Source of the DNA: Martelella sp. AD-3
GTDB lineage: Bacteria; Pseudomonadota; Alphaproteobacteria; Rhizobiales; Rhizobiaceae
Assembly: GCF_001578105.1 (NCBI RefSeq)
Contig: NZ_CP014275.1
Location: 4,179,001-4,243,000 of the forward strand
Direction: 5' to 3'
DNA: 64,000 nt
Positions 1 through 8,426 of this stretch are shown here, piece after piece. How positions within the stretch are numbered: position 1 is the stretch's first letter; every line of letters starts with the position of its first letter. The translations under genes were made by a program, and so were the position numbers. The notes under the pieces are model-generated. The model worked only from the letters and a program-made list of their open reading frames with translations, made no database searches and was not told where the DNA came from.

Positions 1-1357
1 GCAGGCTCGCCTCGGGGCGCACGAAAGCGCCCGTGCCGGGCTCGACGACGGCCTTTCCGTCAAAGACCTGTTTTCCGCGCAGCCATGTCGCCGCCACCCT
101 GTAGGGCAGCCGCATGCCGTTATAGGGTGACCAGCCGACGACATTATTGCCGCTTTCGCCCGCGTCATAGACGAAATCGCCCGGTTCCAGCACGGCAATA
201 TCGGCGTGCTTGCCGATCTCAAGCGCGCCTTTTAAATGGTCGATACGGAAATGCTTCGCCGGGTTTGCCGCCATCAGTCTTGCAGCCCAGAAGAGCGGCA
301 CGCCATGCTCGAGCGCGCCCTTGATGAAGAGCGGCATCATCACCTCAAGCCCCGGAACGCCCGAGGCATTCGCCAGCATCTCGGGATTGGTCTTGCGGTC
401 CTCCGACCAGCTCACATGATCTGTGGAGACCAGCGTGACATTGCCTGAAGCCACATGCCGCCAGAGTTTTTCGACCTCGGCGCGCGGACGCACCGGCGGG
501 TTGATCTTGGCCTTGCCGCCAAGCCGCTTCACATCATTTTCCTCGTCCAGCGTCAGATAATGAATGCAGCATTCGACCGTGGCATTGTGGCCCTCAGCCC
601 GATAACCGGCGGCGATTTCGTAGCCGCGGCCAAGCGAGCAGTGCACCACATGGGCCGGGCAGCCGGTTGCCGCCCCGGTCTCGTAGATCTGGTGCATGGC
701 GAGCAGCTCGGTCAACGGCGGGCGCGACAGGCCGTGGGCGCGGTAATCGGTGACGCCGGAGGCCTTGACCTTCGCGATTGCGGCGTTGACGAATTCATCG
801 TCTTCATTGTGAACGCCGGCGGCAAGGCCGGTGGGCGCGATCGCTGCAAAGCATTCTTCCAGAAGCGCGGCGGGGATGCGGGGAAAACGGGTTGGATGGG
901 TGCCGAAGGTGGAAAACTTGAAAGCGGCAACCCCGGCGTCTACCTGCTCGGCGATGCGGGCGGCGCCTTCAGCGGGATCAACTGTGCCATAGAGCGCGAA
1001 ATCGACGCGCGCCTGCGGCGAAGCGTGGGCGATCTTCTTTTTGACTGCTTCGGCCGAATTCACCACATTGCCCTCGTCATAGGGCATGTCGATGATGGTG
1101 GTGACGCCGCCGCCGGCGGCCGAGCGCGTCGACCAGATGAAATCCTCCTGGTCCTTCTGACTCAGTGAATGCACCTGCGCGTCGATGGCGCCTGGCAGGA
1201 TCAGGGCGTCGCCGAGATCATGGCGCTCGCGGGCGGTGGGGGCGATGCCCTGGCCGATGGCGGCGATCAGCCCGTCTCGGACGGCGACGTAGCCGCCCCT
1301 GACCACCCGATCGGAAAGCACCAGCGTGCCTTTCAGAACGAGATCGAAATCCGACAT
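1..1357 (-). CDS. Cyclic amidohydrolase (hydantoinase/allantoinase-like), 3' end off the window
   Basis: About 452 residues are visible from an ATG at 1357; the C-terminus lies beyond position 1. It resembles the dihydropyrimidinase/allantoinase/dihydroorotase family of the amidohydrolase superfamily, which open cyclic ureides and imides. Visible landmarks are the N-terminal PGAIDAQVHS (D59, Q61, H63), a lysine in AAFKFST (K147) at the place of the carbamylated metal-bridging lysine, H183 in VHNED, the HVVH stretch near 236-239, and D313 in STDH. The usual HxH metal pair reads QxH here. It is the last visible gene of the lyase-transporter operon, 10 bases after the upstream permease. A role as hydantoin-5-propionate amidohydrolase in ergothioneine breakdown is an inference from context; allantoinase or another ureide hydrolase is possible. 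Confidence 0.8.
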   Translation of the reverse strand, partial: MSDFDLVLKGTLVLSDRVVRGGYVAVRDGLIAAIGQGIAPTARERHDLGDALILPGAIDAQVHSLSQKDQEDFIWSTRSAAGGGVTTIIDMPYDEGNVVNSAEAVKKKIAHASPQARVDFALYGTVDPAEGAARIAEQVDAGVAAFKFSTFGTHPTRFPRIPAALLEECFAAIAPTGLAAGVHNEDDEFVNAAIAKVKASGVTDYRAHGLSRPPLTELLAMHQIYETGAATGCPAHVVHCSLGRGYEIAAGYRAEGHNATVECCIHYLTLDEENDVKRLGGKAKINPPVRPRAEVEKLWRHVASGNVTLVSTDHVSWSEDRKTNPEMLANASGVPGLEVMMPLFIKGALEHGVPLFWAARLMAANPAKHFRIDHLKGALEIGKHADIAVLEPGDFVYDAGESGNNVVGWSPYNGMRLPYRVAATWLRGKQVFDGKAVVEPGTGAFVRPEASL

Positions 1358-1367
1358 TTGATGTCTC

Positions 1368-2108
1368 CTAGTAGAAGCGGCCGGTGCGCCGCGCGGTTGC
1401 CCGCTCGAACATCACGAAACCATCGTGAATGAGGAGCGCCAGAACCCCGACCACGAGGCCGCCTTGCAGAACGAAAGCGGTGTTGTTCGACAACAGCCCG
1501 GCGATGATCACCTCCCCGAGCGTCTTGGCGGCAACCGTCGAGCCGATCGTCGCCGTCGCCAGCGAGATGACGACCGAAAGGCGGATGCCGGCGAGAATGA
1601 CGGGAAAGGCCAGCGGAAACTCGACCTGCATCAGGCGCTGCGTGCCGGTCATGCCAACCCCGCGCGCGGCCTCCGAGACATTGCCCGGCAAATTGGTCAG
1701 CCCCGTCAGCGCGTTTTCGAAGATCGGCAGAAGGCCATAGAGAAAGAGCGCGATCAGCGTCGGAATCGGCCCGAAGCCGAACATCGGCACGGCAAGCGCC
1801 AGCACGGCGACCGGCGGAAAGGTCTGGCCGATATTGGCGATCGAGCGCGACAGCGGCAGGAACTCGACGCCGAAGGGCCGTGTGACGATGATGGCGAGAC
1901 CGACGGAAAAGAGCGTCGCCGCAACCGTCGCCACGCCGACAATGGCGAGGTGGCTCAGCGTCAGGGAGAGCAGGCTGGTCTGGGTATAGATCGCCGGCGC
2001 GCCGTTCTGCGTGAACGGGCGGAACACCGGCGCGAAGGCTTCCGGGAAGCTGATGAAGGCGATCAGCAGCACGAGAAGCGCCAGACGGATGATTACCGAA
2101 GCCCTCAT
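1368..2108 (-). CDS. Betaine/osmolyte-type ABC transporter permease (YehW/OpuCB-like)
   Basis: A 246-residue inner-membrane permease of the BPD_transp_1 family with about five to six hydrophobic segments. The EAA-type cytoplasmic loop that contacts the ATPase is visible in NVSEAARGVGMTGTQRLMQ followed by EFPLAFPVILAGIR. It overlaps the ATPase gene by four bases (ATGA) and is followed by the amidohydrolase, so it is translated within the same operon. Its partner permease is the longer gene at 3040-4242. The ProU/OpuC class imports quaternary ammonium compounds; within this operon the likely cargo is an imidazole betaine, but the sequence alone does not fix the ligand. Confidence 0.88.
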   Translation of the reverse strand: MRASVIIRLALLVLLIAFISFPEAFAPVFRPFTQNGAPAIYTQTSLLSLTLSHLAIVGVATVAATLFSVGLAIIVTRPFGVEFLPLSRSIANIGQTFPPVAVLALAVPMFGFGPIPTLIALFLYGLLPIFENALTGLTNLPGNVSEAARGVGMTGTQRLMQVEFPLAFPVILAGIRLSVVISLATATIGSTVAAKTLGEVIIAGLLSNNTAFVLQGGLVVGVLALLIHDGFVMFERATARRTGRFY

Positions 2109-3043
2109 GATGCCGGTCCCGCGGCGCGGCGGATCAGGGCATCGCGGGTGACGCGGCCGATCACCTTGCCGTCACGCTCGACCGGCAGCGCGTCACGGCC
2201 GGACCACAGCGCCGCGGCCAGCGCGTCCTTCAGGCTTGCCGAAGCGGGGATCGCTTCGCCCTCGGCCGGGCCTTCCTCGACGAGATTTTCGCAGGCCTCC
2301 AGCGAGAGCATGCGGAAGGCCTTGTCGCCGGTGCCGAGCAGTTCGTTGACGAAGGCGCTTGCCGGATCGGCGATGATTTCGGCCGCCGGCGCATATTGCT
2401 CGAGCTTTCCCTCATGCATGACCGCGATCTTGTGGCCGAGGAGAATCGCCTCGTCCATATCGTGAGTGACGAGCACGACCGTGGTGGAGAATTTCTTCTG
2501 GATGTCGATCAGGTCTTCCTGCGCCTTGGCGCGGATGATCGGGTCGAGAGCGCCGAAGGGTTCGTCCATCAGCAACACGGCAGGTTCGGCGGCGAGCGCC
2601 CGGGCGACGCCGATACGCTGCTGCTGGCCGCCGGAAAGCTCATGCGGCATGCGATCGCGAAAGGCTTCCGGCTCCAGGTGGAACAGTTCGAGCAGTTCAT
2701 CGACGCGGGCATTTCGCCGCTTCCTGTCCCAGCCGAGAAGCTTCGGCACGGTGGCGATATTCTCCGCCACCGTGCGGTGGGGAAACAGGCCGTGGCCCTG
2801 AATGGCATAGCCGATGCCGCGGCGAAGCTCGTAATCCGGCAATTCGCGATTGTCGCGCCCGTCGATGCGGATCATGCCCGAAGTCGGCTCCACGAGACGG
2901 TTGATCATCCGCATCAGCGTGGTCTTACCGGAACCGGACGTGCCGACGATCGCCGCCAGTTCGCCGCGCTCGACTTGGAGCGAGACATTGTCGACGGCAT
3001 TATAGTCGCCATAGACCTTGGTAATTCCCTCGATCTCGATCAT
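2105..3043 (-). CDS. Betaine-type ABC transporter ATP-binding protein (YehX/OpuCA-like)
   Basis: A 312-residue ATPase. The Walker A is GTSGSGKTT (about residues 34-42), the ABC signature is LSGGQQQRIGVARAL, the Walker B is VLLMDEPFGALDP and the switch histidine lies in VTHDMDEA. The C-terminal third looks like a single CBS-type module (DALAAALWSGRDALPVERDGK region), as in OpuCA/ProV relatives where this part senses ionic strength or nucleotide. It overlaps both flanking permease genes by four bases. The S. pneumoniae ergothioneine transporter EgtUV belongs to this same ATPase/transporter class, which is relevant given the lyase encoded upstream. Confidence 0.92.
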   Translation of the reverse strand: MIEIEGITKVYGDYNAVDNVSLQVERGELAAIVGTSGSGKTTLMRMINRLVEPTSGMIRIDGRDNRELPDYELRRGIGYAIQGHGLFPHRTVAENIATVPKLLGWDRKRRNARVDELLELFHLEPEAFRDRMPHELSGGQQQRIGVARALAAEPAVLLMDEPFGALDPIIRAKAQEDLIDIQKKFSTTVVLVTHDMDEAILLGHKIAVMHEGKLEQYAPAAEIIADPASAFVNELLGTGDKAFRMLSLEACENLVEEGPAEGEAIPASASLKDALAAALWSGRDALPVERDGKVIGRVTRDALIRRAAGPAS

Positions 3044-4242
3044 GCCCGGCTCCCGTTTTTGGATTTTGTCTGGCTGATTTCGACAAGCGCATCGAGAATG
3101 ATGGCCGCGGCAAAGGCCATGCCGACGACCGGCAGCGCGCCCAGGAGCACGAGGTCGGTTGCCGTCTGGGCGATGCCCTGAAAGACGAATGTGCCGTATC
3201 CGCCGCCGCCGATCAGCCCGGCAATCACCGCAAGGCCGATATTCTGCACCAGCACGATGCGGATGCCGGTGAGGATGACGGGAAAGGCCAGCGGCAGCTC
3301 CACCTGGAAAAGCCGCTGGCGGCCGGTCATGCCCATGCCGCGGGCGGCCTCGCGGGCATCGCGCGGCACGCTGTCAAGGCCGGCGACCGTGTTGGAAACG
3401 ACCGGCAGCAGCGAATAGGCAAAGAGCGCCACAATGGCCGGGGCAAAGCCGATGCCGGCAATGCCGAGTTCGGCCGCCCCAGGCACATTGCGGCCGACCC
3501 AGGCGAGCGGCGCGATCAACAGGCCAAACAGCGCGATCGACGGAATGGTCTGCAGCACGTTGAGGCTGTTGAGAATGGTGGCGCGCACCTTCGGCACGCG
3601 AAAGCACAGGATCCCGATCGGGATGCCGGCAATCGAGGCTGCCGCCAGCGAACCGAAGGCCAGCTCCACATGGGTGCGGCCTTCGCGCCAGAAGGCGGAA
3701 GCGCGGTTGTTGTATTCCTTCAGGATCGAAAGGTCGTTCCAGGCGCCGGACCAGAGCAGAAGCCCGATGGCGAATGAAGCGATGACCAGAAACGCGATCC
3801 GCATCATCGGCGGCAAGGCCTTGCGCACGATCGCATCGGCCATGGCGATCGAGAAGGCAAAGAGCAGGATCCAGAAGCTCGCGCCGGGCGAGACGCGGGC
3901 ATACGGATTGTCTTCCGGCATCAGGAAATAGCCCGCGCGGCCGACCATCAGGGCCAGAACAGCGATGGCCGCGACGGAGACGCCGAGCCTCAGATTGACC
4001 GGCGTCTTGAACAGGATGACGGCAATGGCGGCAAGCATGGCAGCGACAAGGGCGACGGCCTGCCAGAGCGGCATCGCCGACCAGACCATGATATTCTCCG
4101 CCGCCACGATACGGTTCGCGCGAAACAGCGCGAAGGGCTGAAGGAAGAGCGCCACCAGCGCAATCGCCGCGACGATGATGCCGAGCTTGTCAAGCCGGCT
4201 TACGGCCCGGCCGTCCTTTCGGTATTCGCTGATGGCTGACAT
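3040..4242 (-). CDS. Betaine-type ABC transporter permease, long form (YehY-like)
   Basis: A 400-residue permease with an N-terminal block of extra transmembrane segments (roughly residues 20-190) before the conserved transport domain. The EAA loop is VPRDAREAARGMGMTGRQRLFQ. This long-plus-short permease pair matches the YehY/YehW layout rather than the single permease of ProU. The start follows 231 bases after the binding-protein gene, the longest gap in the operon, and that gap holds a large inverted repeat (4305-4443). It overlaps the ATPase start by four bases. Confidence 0.88.
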   Translation of the reverse strand: MSAISEYRKDGRAVSRLDKLGIIVAAIALVALFLQPFALFRANRIVAAENIMVWSAMPLWQAVALVAAMLAAIAVILFKTPVNLRLGVSVAAIAVLALMVGRAGYFLMPEDNPYARVSPGASFWILLFAFSIAMADAIVRKALPPMMRIAFLVIASFAIGLLLWSGAWNDLSILKEYNNRASAFWREGRTHVELAFGSLAAASIAGIPIGILCFRVPKVRATILNSLNVLQTIPSIALFGLLIAPLAWVGRNVPGAAELGIAGIGFAPAIVALFAYSLLPVVSNTVAGLDSVPRDAREAARGMGMTGRQRLFQVELPLAFPVILTGIRIVLVQNIGLAVIAGLIGGGGYGTFVFQGIAQTATDLVLLGALPVVGMAFAAAIILDALVEISQTKSKNGSRA

Positions 4243-4304
4243 GGCATGCCCTTCGGCTTGTCGGTCGGTTGTCCCGCTTGCGGCGGGGTGCGATATGTCC
4301 CTTT

Positions 4305-4443
4305 AATCTCCCCCCTTGAGGGGGAGATGTCGCGAAAGCGACAGAGGGGGGTAAGGGCAAGAGCCGCATACACCGTGCCTCGTTGGAGAGGGTTCACCCC
4401 TCTCTGCCCCTGTCGGGGCATCTCCCCCTCAAGGGGGGAGATT
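4305..4443. repeat. Large intergenic inverted repeat
   Basis: Two arms of about 25 bases match exactly in inverted orientation: AATCTCCCCCCTTGAGGGGG onward at 4305-4329 and its reverse complement ending at 4443. Each arm is itself palindromic (CTCCCCCTT-GAGGGGGAG), and the bases just inside (CGACAGAGGGG against CCCCTCTCTG) pair partly. The loop is about 70-90 bases. C/G-rich elements of this type are common between rhizobial genes. It lies inside the operon between the binding protein and the long permease, so its RNA would fold strongly and may lower expression of the downstream membrane genes. Confidence 0.8.
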
Positions 4444-4473
4444 GTTTTTGCTGCATTGCTGCCGATTCCGGCC

Positions 4474-5391
4474 TTACTTCACAAACCCGTTCGAGGTCAG
4501 GTAGTCCTTGGCAACCGCGTCGGCGGGCTCGCCGCCGACCTGGACGCGACCGTTGAGGTCCTGCAGGGTTTCAAGCGTCAGCCCCTCGAAGATCGGCTTC
4601 AGGATCTCGGCAATCTCAGGATATTCCTCGAGCCGGACCTCGCGGATGATCGGGGTCGGCAGATAGACCGGCTGCACGCCCTTGTCGTCTTCCATCACCT
4701 TGAGGCCCGAGGGCGCAATCCCGCCGTCCGTGCCGTAGACCATGGCGGCGTTGGCGCCCGAGGTCTGCTTTGCCGCAGCCGCGATCGTTGCCGCCGTATC
4801 GCCGCCGGAAAGCTGGATCAGCTGGCCGGAGGTGAGATCGAAGCCATAGGCCTTCTCGAAGGCCGGAAGCGCCGCCGGCGAGGTGACGAATTCGGAGGAT
4901 GCCGCAAGCTTCACCGTGCCGCCATCGGCGACAAAGGCGCCGAATTCGCTCATCGTCGAAAGATTGTTCGGATCGGCGACATCCTTGCGCAGGGCGATTG
5001 CCCAGGTGTTGTTGGCGTCAGCCGGCGTCAGCCAGACGATCTTGTTGGCGTCATAGTCGAGCTTCTTGGCCTCTTCATAGCCGGCCTCCGGCTTGTTCCA
5101 GACCGGAAGGTCGGTCTTGTTGAAGAAGAAGGCGGCATTGCCGGTATATTCGGGATAGATGTCGATCTGGCCCTGCGTGATTGCCTGGCGGACGATCGGC
5201 GTGCCGCCGAGCTGGATCTTGTTTTCCGTCGGAATGTCGTTGGCCTCAAGCGCCTGAAGGATGATGTTGCCGAGCACCCCGCCTTCCGTGTCGATCTTGG
5301 AAGAAACCACGACGGGATCGGCCGAGGCCGCGCCTGCGAAGGCAAAGGCCGAGATGGCGAGCGCGCCGGTCAGTATAGCAAGTCGTTTCAT
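4474..5391 (-). CDS. Betaine-type ABC transporter periplasmic binding protein (OsmF/YehZ-like)
   Basis: 305 residues from the ATG at 5391, chosen because GAGAGGGA sits just upstream and the next residues (MKRLAILTGALAISAFAFAG ... ASA) form a clean Sec signal peptide. The mature part has the OpuAC-type fold signs: VSSKIDTEGGVLGNIILQAL at the N-terminus, IYPEYTGNAAFFF, and TPADANNTWAIAL. The YPEYTG motif is typical of this family's binding site. It captures the substrate for the two permeases and ATPase encoded downstream. It follows the lyase gene by 55 bases in the same direction. Confidence 0.9.
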   Translation of the reverse strand: MKRLAILTGALAISAFAFAGAASADPVVVSSKIDTEGGVLGNIILQALEANDIPTENKIQLGGTPIVRQAITQGQIDIYPEYTGNAAFFFNKTDLPVWNKPEAGYEEAKKLDYDANKIVWLTPADANNTWAIALRKDVADPNNLSTMSEFGAFVADGGTVKLAASSEFVTSPAALPAFEKAYGFDLTSGQLIQLSGGDTAATIAAAAKQTSGANAAMVYGTDGGIAPSGLKVMEDDKGVQPVYLPTPIIREVRLEEYPEIAEILKPIFEGLTLETLQDLNGRVQVGGEPADAVAKDYLTSNGFVK

Positions 5392-5446
5392 GATCTGTCC
5401 CTCTCTTGACGGTCCTCGTGAGAACCTTGCTGTGTCGCCCGCGGCC

Positions 5447-6997
5447 TCAAGCCGTTTCAGGCGGTGCGAGTGCGAAAAAGTCATCGAGCAGGGCCAGCGG
5501 CGCCTGTTCGATCAGTCTGGTCATTGTCGCATCCGAGCCGAGCTCCTCTTCGATCTGCTCGACCTCGCTCGAAAGCGGCCTGTCCTTCAGATAGAGCGCG
5601 GAATGCGATCTGACGATAGCATAGACCAGATTTGCGACGCCGCGCGGCTCATCGCCCGAAATATCCATGGCCTGGGCGGCAAGCAGCGCCTCAAGCCCTG
5701 CCATGCGGCGCAGCGCCCTGACCTGGCGCTCGAAGCGTTCGACCACCAGCGGCAGGAAGGCCGCCTCGTCCTCGATCCCGCCGGCCACCACCAGCGACTG
5801 CGCCGATATCGGCGCCGACAGCGACTGCGTCCGGATGAAGAGATCGCCGGCGAGCTTCAGGATCGGGCCGAAGCCGGTGGCGACCGTGCCATGCGGCACG
5901 AGATTGACCGGCAGGTCGCGCCGCCCCCCGTTCGCGAGGATGACGCAGCGGTTGAAGATGTTGCGCGCCACATGGGCCATGGCGATCTGGGCGGCCTGCA
6001 TGTAGATCGTCACATCAAGCGGCAGCGAGCCGCCGGAGGTCAGCACCTCATTGCCGATGACCACCGGATTGTCATCGGTGCGGCCGGTGGCGGCCAGTAT
6101 TGTCCGGCCGGCAATCGTCAGGCTCTCGATCGTCGTGCCGAAGACCTGCGGCATCATCCGGATCGACAACGGGTCCTGCACATGGCTTGCAGACGTCCAG
6201 CACCAGTCGTCGAAGGCGCGGCAGAGCCAGACGCCGATATCGGCATGCGCATGCGTGCCCACTTCGACCACCGAGCGCCACGGCGCGATCGCAGCGCCCA
6301 TGGCGCCCGCCGTCGCAAGGCCCGTCGCCAGGAGCACGCGCACGGCAAGGGCGGCCTTGTGCAAGGCGGAGGCGGCGGAAGCATAGCCGATGGCGTTCAG
6401 CGAGAAGGAAGCGAGCGCGTCGCGCGGCTCCATGCGCAAGGGCTGCAGGCCGGTTGCTGCGAATGCCTCGGTCACCGGCATGCGGCGGCCCTGATAGACC
6501 GCATCGCCGACGCCGGTAAGCGCCGCCGAAACCTGGCCCATCAAGCCGATGTCGGCGCAACCGATGGAGCCGGTGCGGCGCACGACCGGGATCACGTCAT
6601 GTTCGAGCAGCGCCTGAAAGGCTTCCACAAGTGCCATGGAACAGCCGACCCGACCGGTCAGCGCCGTGTTGATGCGGATCGCGATCGCATTGCGGACGAT
6701 CTCCACCGGGAAGGGGTCTCCGGTTCCGAAATGATGGGCGCGCACAAGGCCGAGATTGAAATCCTCCAGCGCCTCGACCGTCCACTCGGTATCCTTCATC
6801 GCGCCGACGCCGGTATTGGCGCCGTAGATCGAAAGTCCTTCGGCAAGCCGGTCGCGCACCACCTGATGGGCGCGCTCGACCCGCTCGATCCCCGCCTGGG
6901 TGACGACCGGCAGCGCTAGGCCCGCGCCGATCCGCGACAGGATGTCGAAGTCCAGCGGCTGGCCTGAAAACATGATGGCGTTGTTCTTCGCGCGCAT
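5447..6997 (-). CDS. Aromatic amino acid lyase homologue lacking the MIO triad; ergothionase candidate
   Basis: 516 residues from the ATG at 6997, where GGGGA lies five bases upstream; an in-frame ATG at 7009 is possible. The fold is that of histidine/phenylalanine ammonia-lyases: YGANTGVG (residues 58-65) matches the conserved YGxNTGFG loop, and QDPLSIRMMPQV matches the HAL QDxYSxRCxPQV stretch. The motif GSVGASGDL, whose Ala-Ser-Gly forms the MIO cofactor, reads GSIGCADIG (143-151), so the cofactor serine is absent. MIO-less members include ergothionase, which removes trimethylamine from ergothioneine. Placement as first gene of an operon with a betaine transporter and an amidohydrolase supports that role. 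An inactive or otherwise repurposed lyase is the alternative. Confidence 0.82.
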   Translation of the reverse strand: MRAKNNAIMFSGQPLDFDILSRIGAGLALPVVTQAGIERVERAHQVVRDRLAEGLSIYGANTGVGAMKDTEWTVEALEDFNLGLVRAHHFGTGDPFPVEIVRNAIAIRINTALTGRVGCSMALVEAFQALLEHDVIPVVRRTGSIGCADIGLMGQVSAALTGVGDAVYQGRRMPVTEAFAATGLQPLRMEPRDALASFSLNAIGYASAASALHKAALAVRVLLATGLATAGAMGAAIAPWRSVVEVGTHAHADIGVWLCRAFDDWCWTSASHVQDPLSIRMMPQVFGTTIESLTIAGRTILAATGRTDDNPVVIGNEVLTSGGSLPLDVTIYMQAAQIAMAHVARNIFNRCVILANGGRRDLPVNLVPHGTVATGFGPILKLAGDLFIRTQSLSAPISAQSLVVAGGIEDEAAFLPLVVERFERQVRALRRMAGLEALLAAQAMDISGDEPRGVANLVYAIVRSHSALYLKDRPLSSEVEQIEEELGSDATMTRLIEQAPLALLDDFFALAPPETA

Positions 6998-7137
6998 TCG
7001 GTTCCCCATTTGTTGAAGGCAAGCGTATTGGATTATTGCCGAAGACGGGATATCCCATATGATGAACGGGAGATGCTCCGGATTTATGCAATGACGTTTT
7101 TGCCTATAAAATAACCAGCAGCAAATGGCAGGCGCGT

Positions 7138-8313
7138 ATGGACACCCTGACACTCTGCAGCGTGTATGAGGTTCTGAAATGCGGCGGCCTGCGCCCGGCG
7201 GCGCGCGCGCTCAGGCGCCCGCCGGCGAGCATGGCTGCGGCCGTCGACAGGACGGAGACCGAGCTGGCCACGCCGCTGGTGCAGAAGGCCGGATCGCGCC
7301 TGTCGCTGACGCTCGAGGGCCGGCGGTTGATGCCGGATATCGCCCTTGCGGCGGGCACGGCCCGTGCGCTCGGAGAACTCGCCGACATCGATGCCGGGCG
7401 CAAGGCGATGCTGTCGGTCAGCATCCTGACGCTGTCCCGCTTCTGCCAGGCGGCGCGCGCGGGCAGCATCCGCCGCGCGGCGCGCGAGATCGGCATCGGC
7501 CAGCCGCAGCTTTCCCGCCAGATCTCCGCCTTCGAGGCGGACATGAACCGGGCGCTCTTCACCCGCAGCGCAGACGGCATAGACCTGACGTCCGCCGGCC
7601 AGCAGGCGCTCGCCCTCGCCGAGACGCTGGAGGAGGTTTGGAGGCGGCTGACCGGCAGCGCCGACCGCCAGTTCCGCCGCACCGTTTCCACCTGCCATCT
7701 TGGGTCCGTGATCCCGCTCGGCTACGAGAGCAACACGGCACGGGCGCTCGCGCGGCTTTCCGCGCGGTGGCTCGAGCAGCGCCCCGGCGCGCCGCTGTTC
7801 ATCTCCTCCACCACGGCGGACGAACTGATGCGCGGCCTGCAGGGCGGCATCTATGACGTGGCGCTGCTTGATACCGAGTCGATCCCCGAGAGTTTCGAGC
7901 GCCGGGCGATCTCCCGCTCAAGGCTTTCCGTCGTCGGCCCGCGAAGACTGATCGAAAAGAGCGGCGGGGACATCGCCAATCTGGTTCTGACGCGGCCTGT
8001 CGCGGTGCCGAGTCTGAAGAGCGGACTGCGGCAGAAGGCCGATCTGCTTTTCGCCGAAAAGCTGAGCGAGGCCGAACGGGCGGCCATGCGCATGGTCGAG
8101 GTCGATTCCCTGCCGATCATCGTCAACCTCGTCGTCGAGCACGATTTCGTTGCCGTCCTGCCGCAGGCGGCCTTCCTCGCCATGGCGGCGCCCATCGGCA
8201 GCATTCCGCTTTCCGATCGTTTCAGCCTCACGCTTTCCCTCGTCTGGCCGCCGACGGCCGCCGCCGCCCGCCAGGCAGCCCGCATTCTGGACGTCCTGCC
8301 GGCGATCGAGTGA
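7138..8313 (+). CDS. LysR-family regulator with two N-terminal helix-turn-helix domains
   Basis: 391 residues, about 90 longer than a normal LysR protein. Residues 1-75 form one LysR-like winged HTH (recognition region about 19-40, LRPAARALRRPPAS) and residues 93-160 form a second, more canonical one (IRRAAREIGIGQPQLSRQIS, 111-130, then LFTRSADGIDLTSAG). The C-terminal part (from about 175) is a LysR substrate-binding domain. It starts 140 bases from the lyase gene in the opposite direction, so it most likely controls that operon from the shared promoter region. The start codon has only a weak ribosome site (GGCAGGCG). Confidence 0.85.
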   Translation: MDTLTLCSVYEVLKCGGLRPAARALRRPPASMAAAVDRTETELATPLVQKAGSRLSLTLEGRRLMPDIALAAGTARALGELADIDAGRKAMLSVSILTLSRFCQAARAGSIRRAAREIGIGQPQLSRQISAFEADMNRALFTRSADGIDLTSAGQQALALAETLEEVWRRLTGSADRQFRRTVSTCHLGSVIPLGYESNTARALARLSARWLEQRPGAPLFISSTTADELMRGLQGGIYDVALLDTESIPESFERRAISRSRLSVVGPRRLIEKSGGDIANLVLTRPVAVPSLKSGLRQKADLLFAEKLSEAERAAMRMVEVDSLPIIVNLVVEHDFVAVLPQAAFLAMAAPIGSIPLSDRFSLTLSLVWPPTAAAARQAARILDVLPAIE

Positions 8314-8426
8314 CCGTCCGGCGCGGCACCCGCAAAATTCTGCCGTCTTTCGCAAGGAACATTCGGCCTGCCCGAACGGTTTTACGTTCAGGCAAATATA
8401 TCCCCGTCTCAAAGAGGAGGTCCGCC

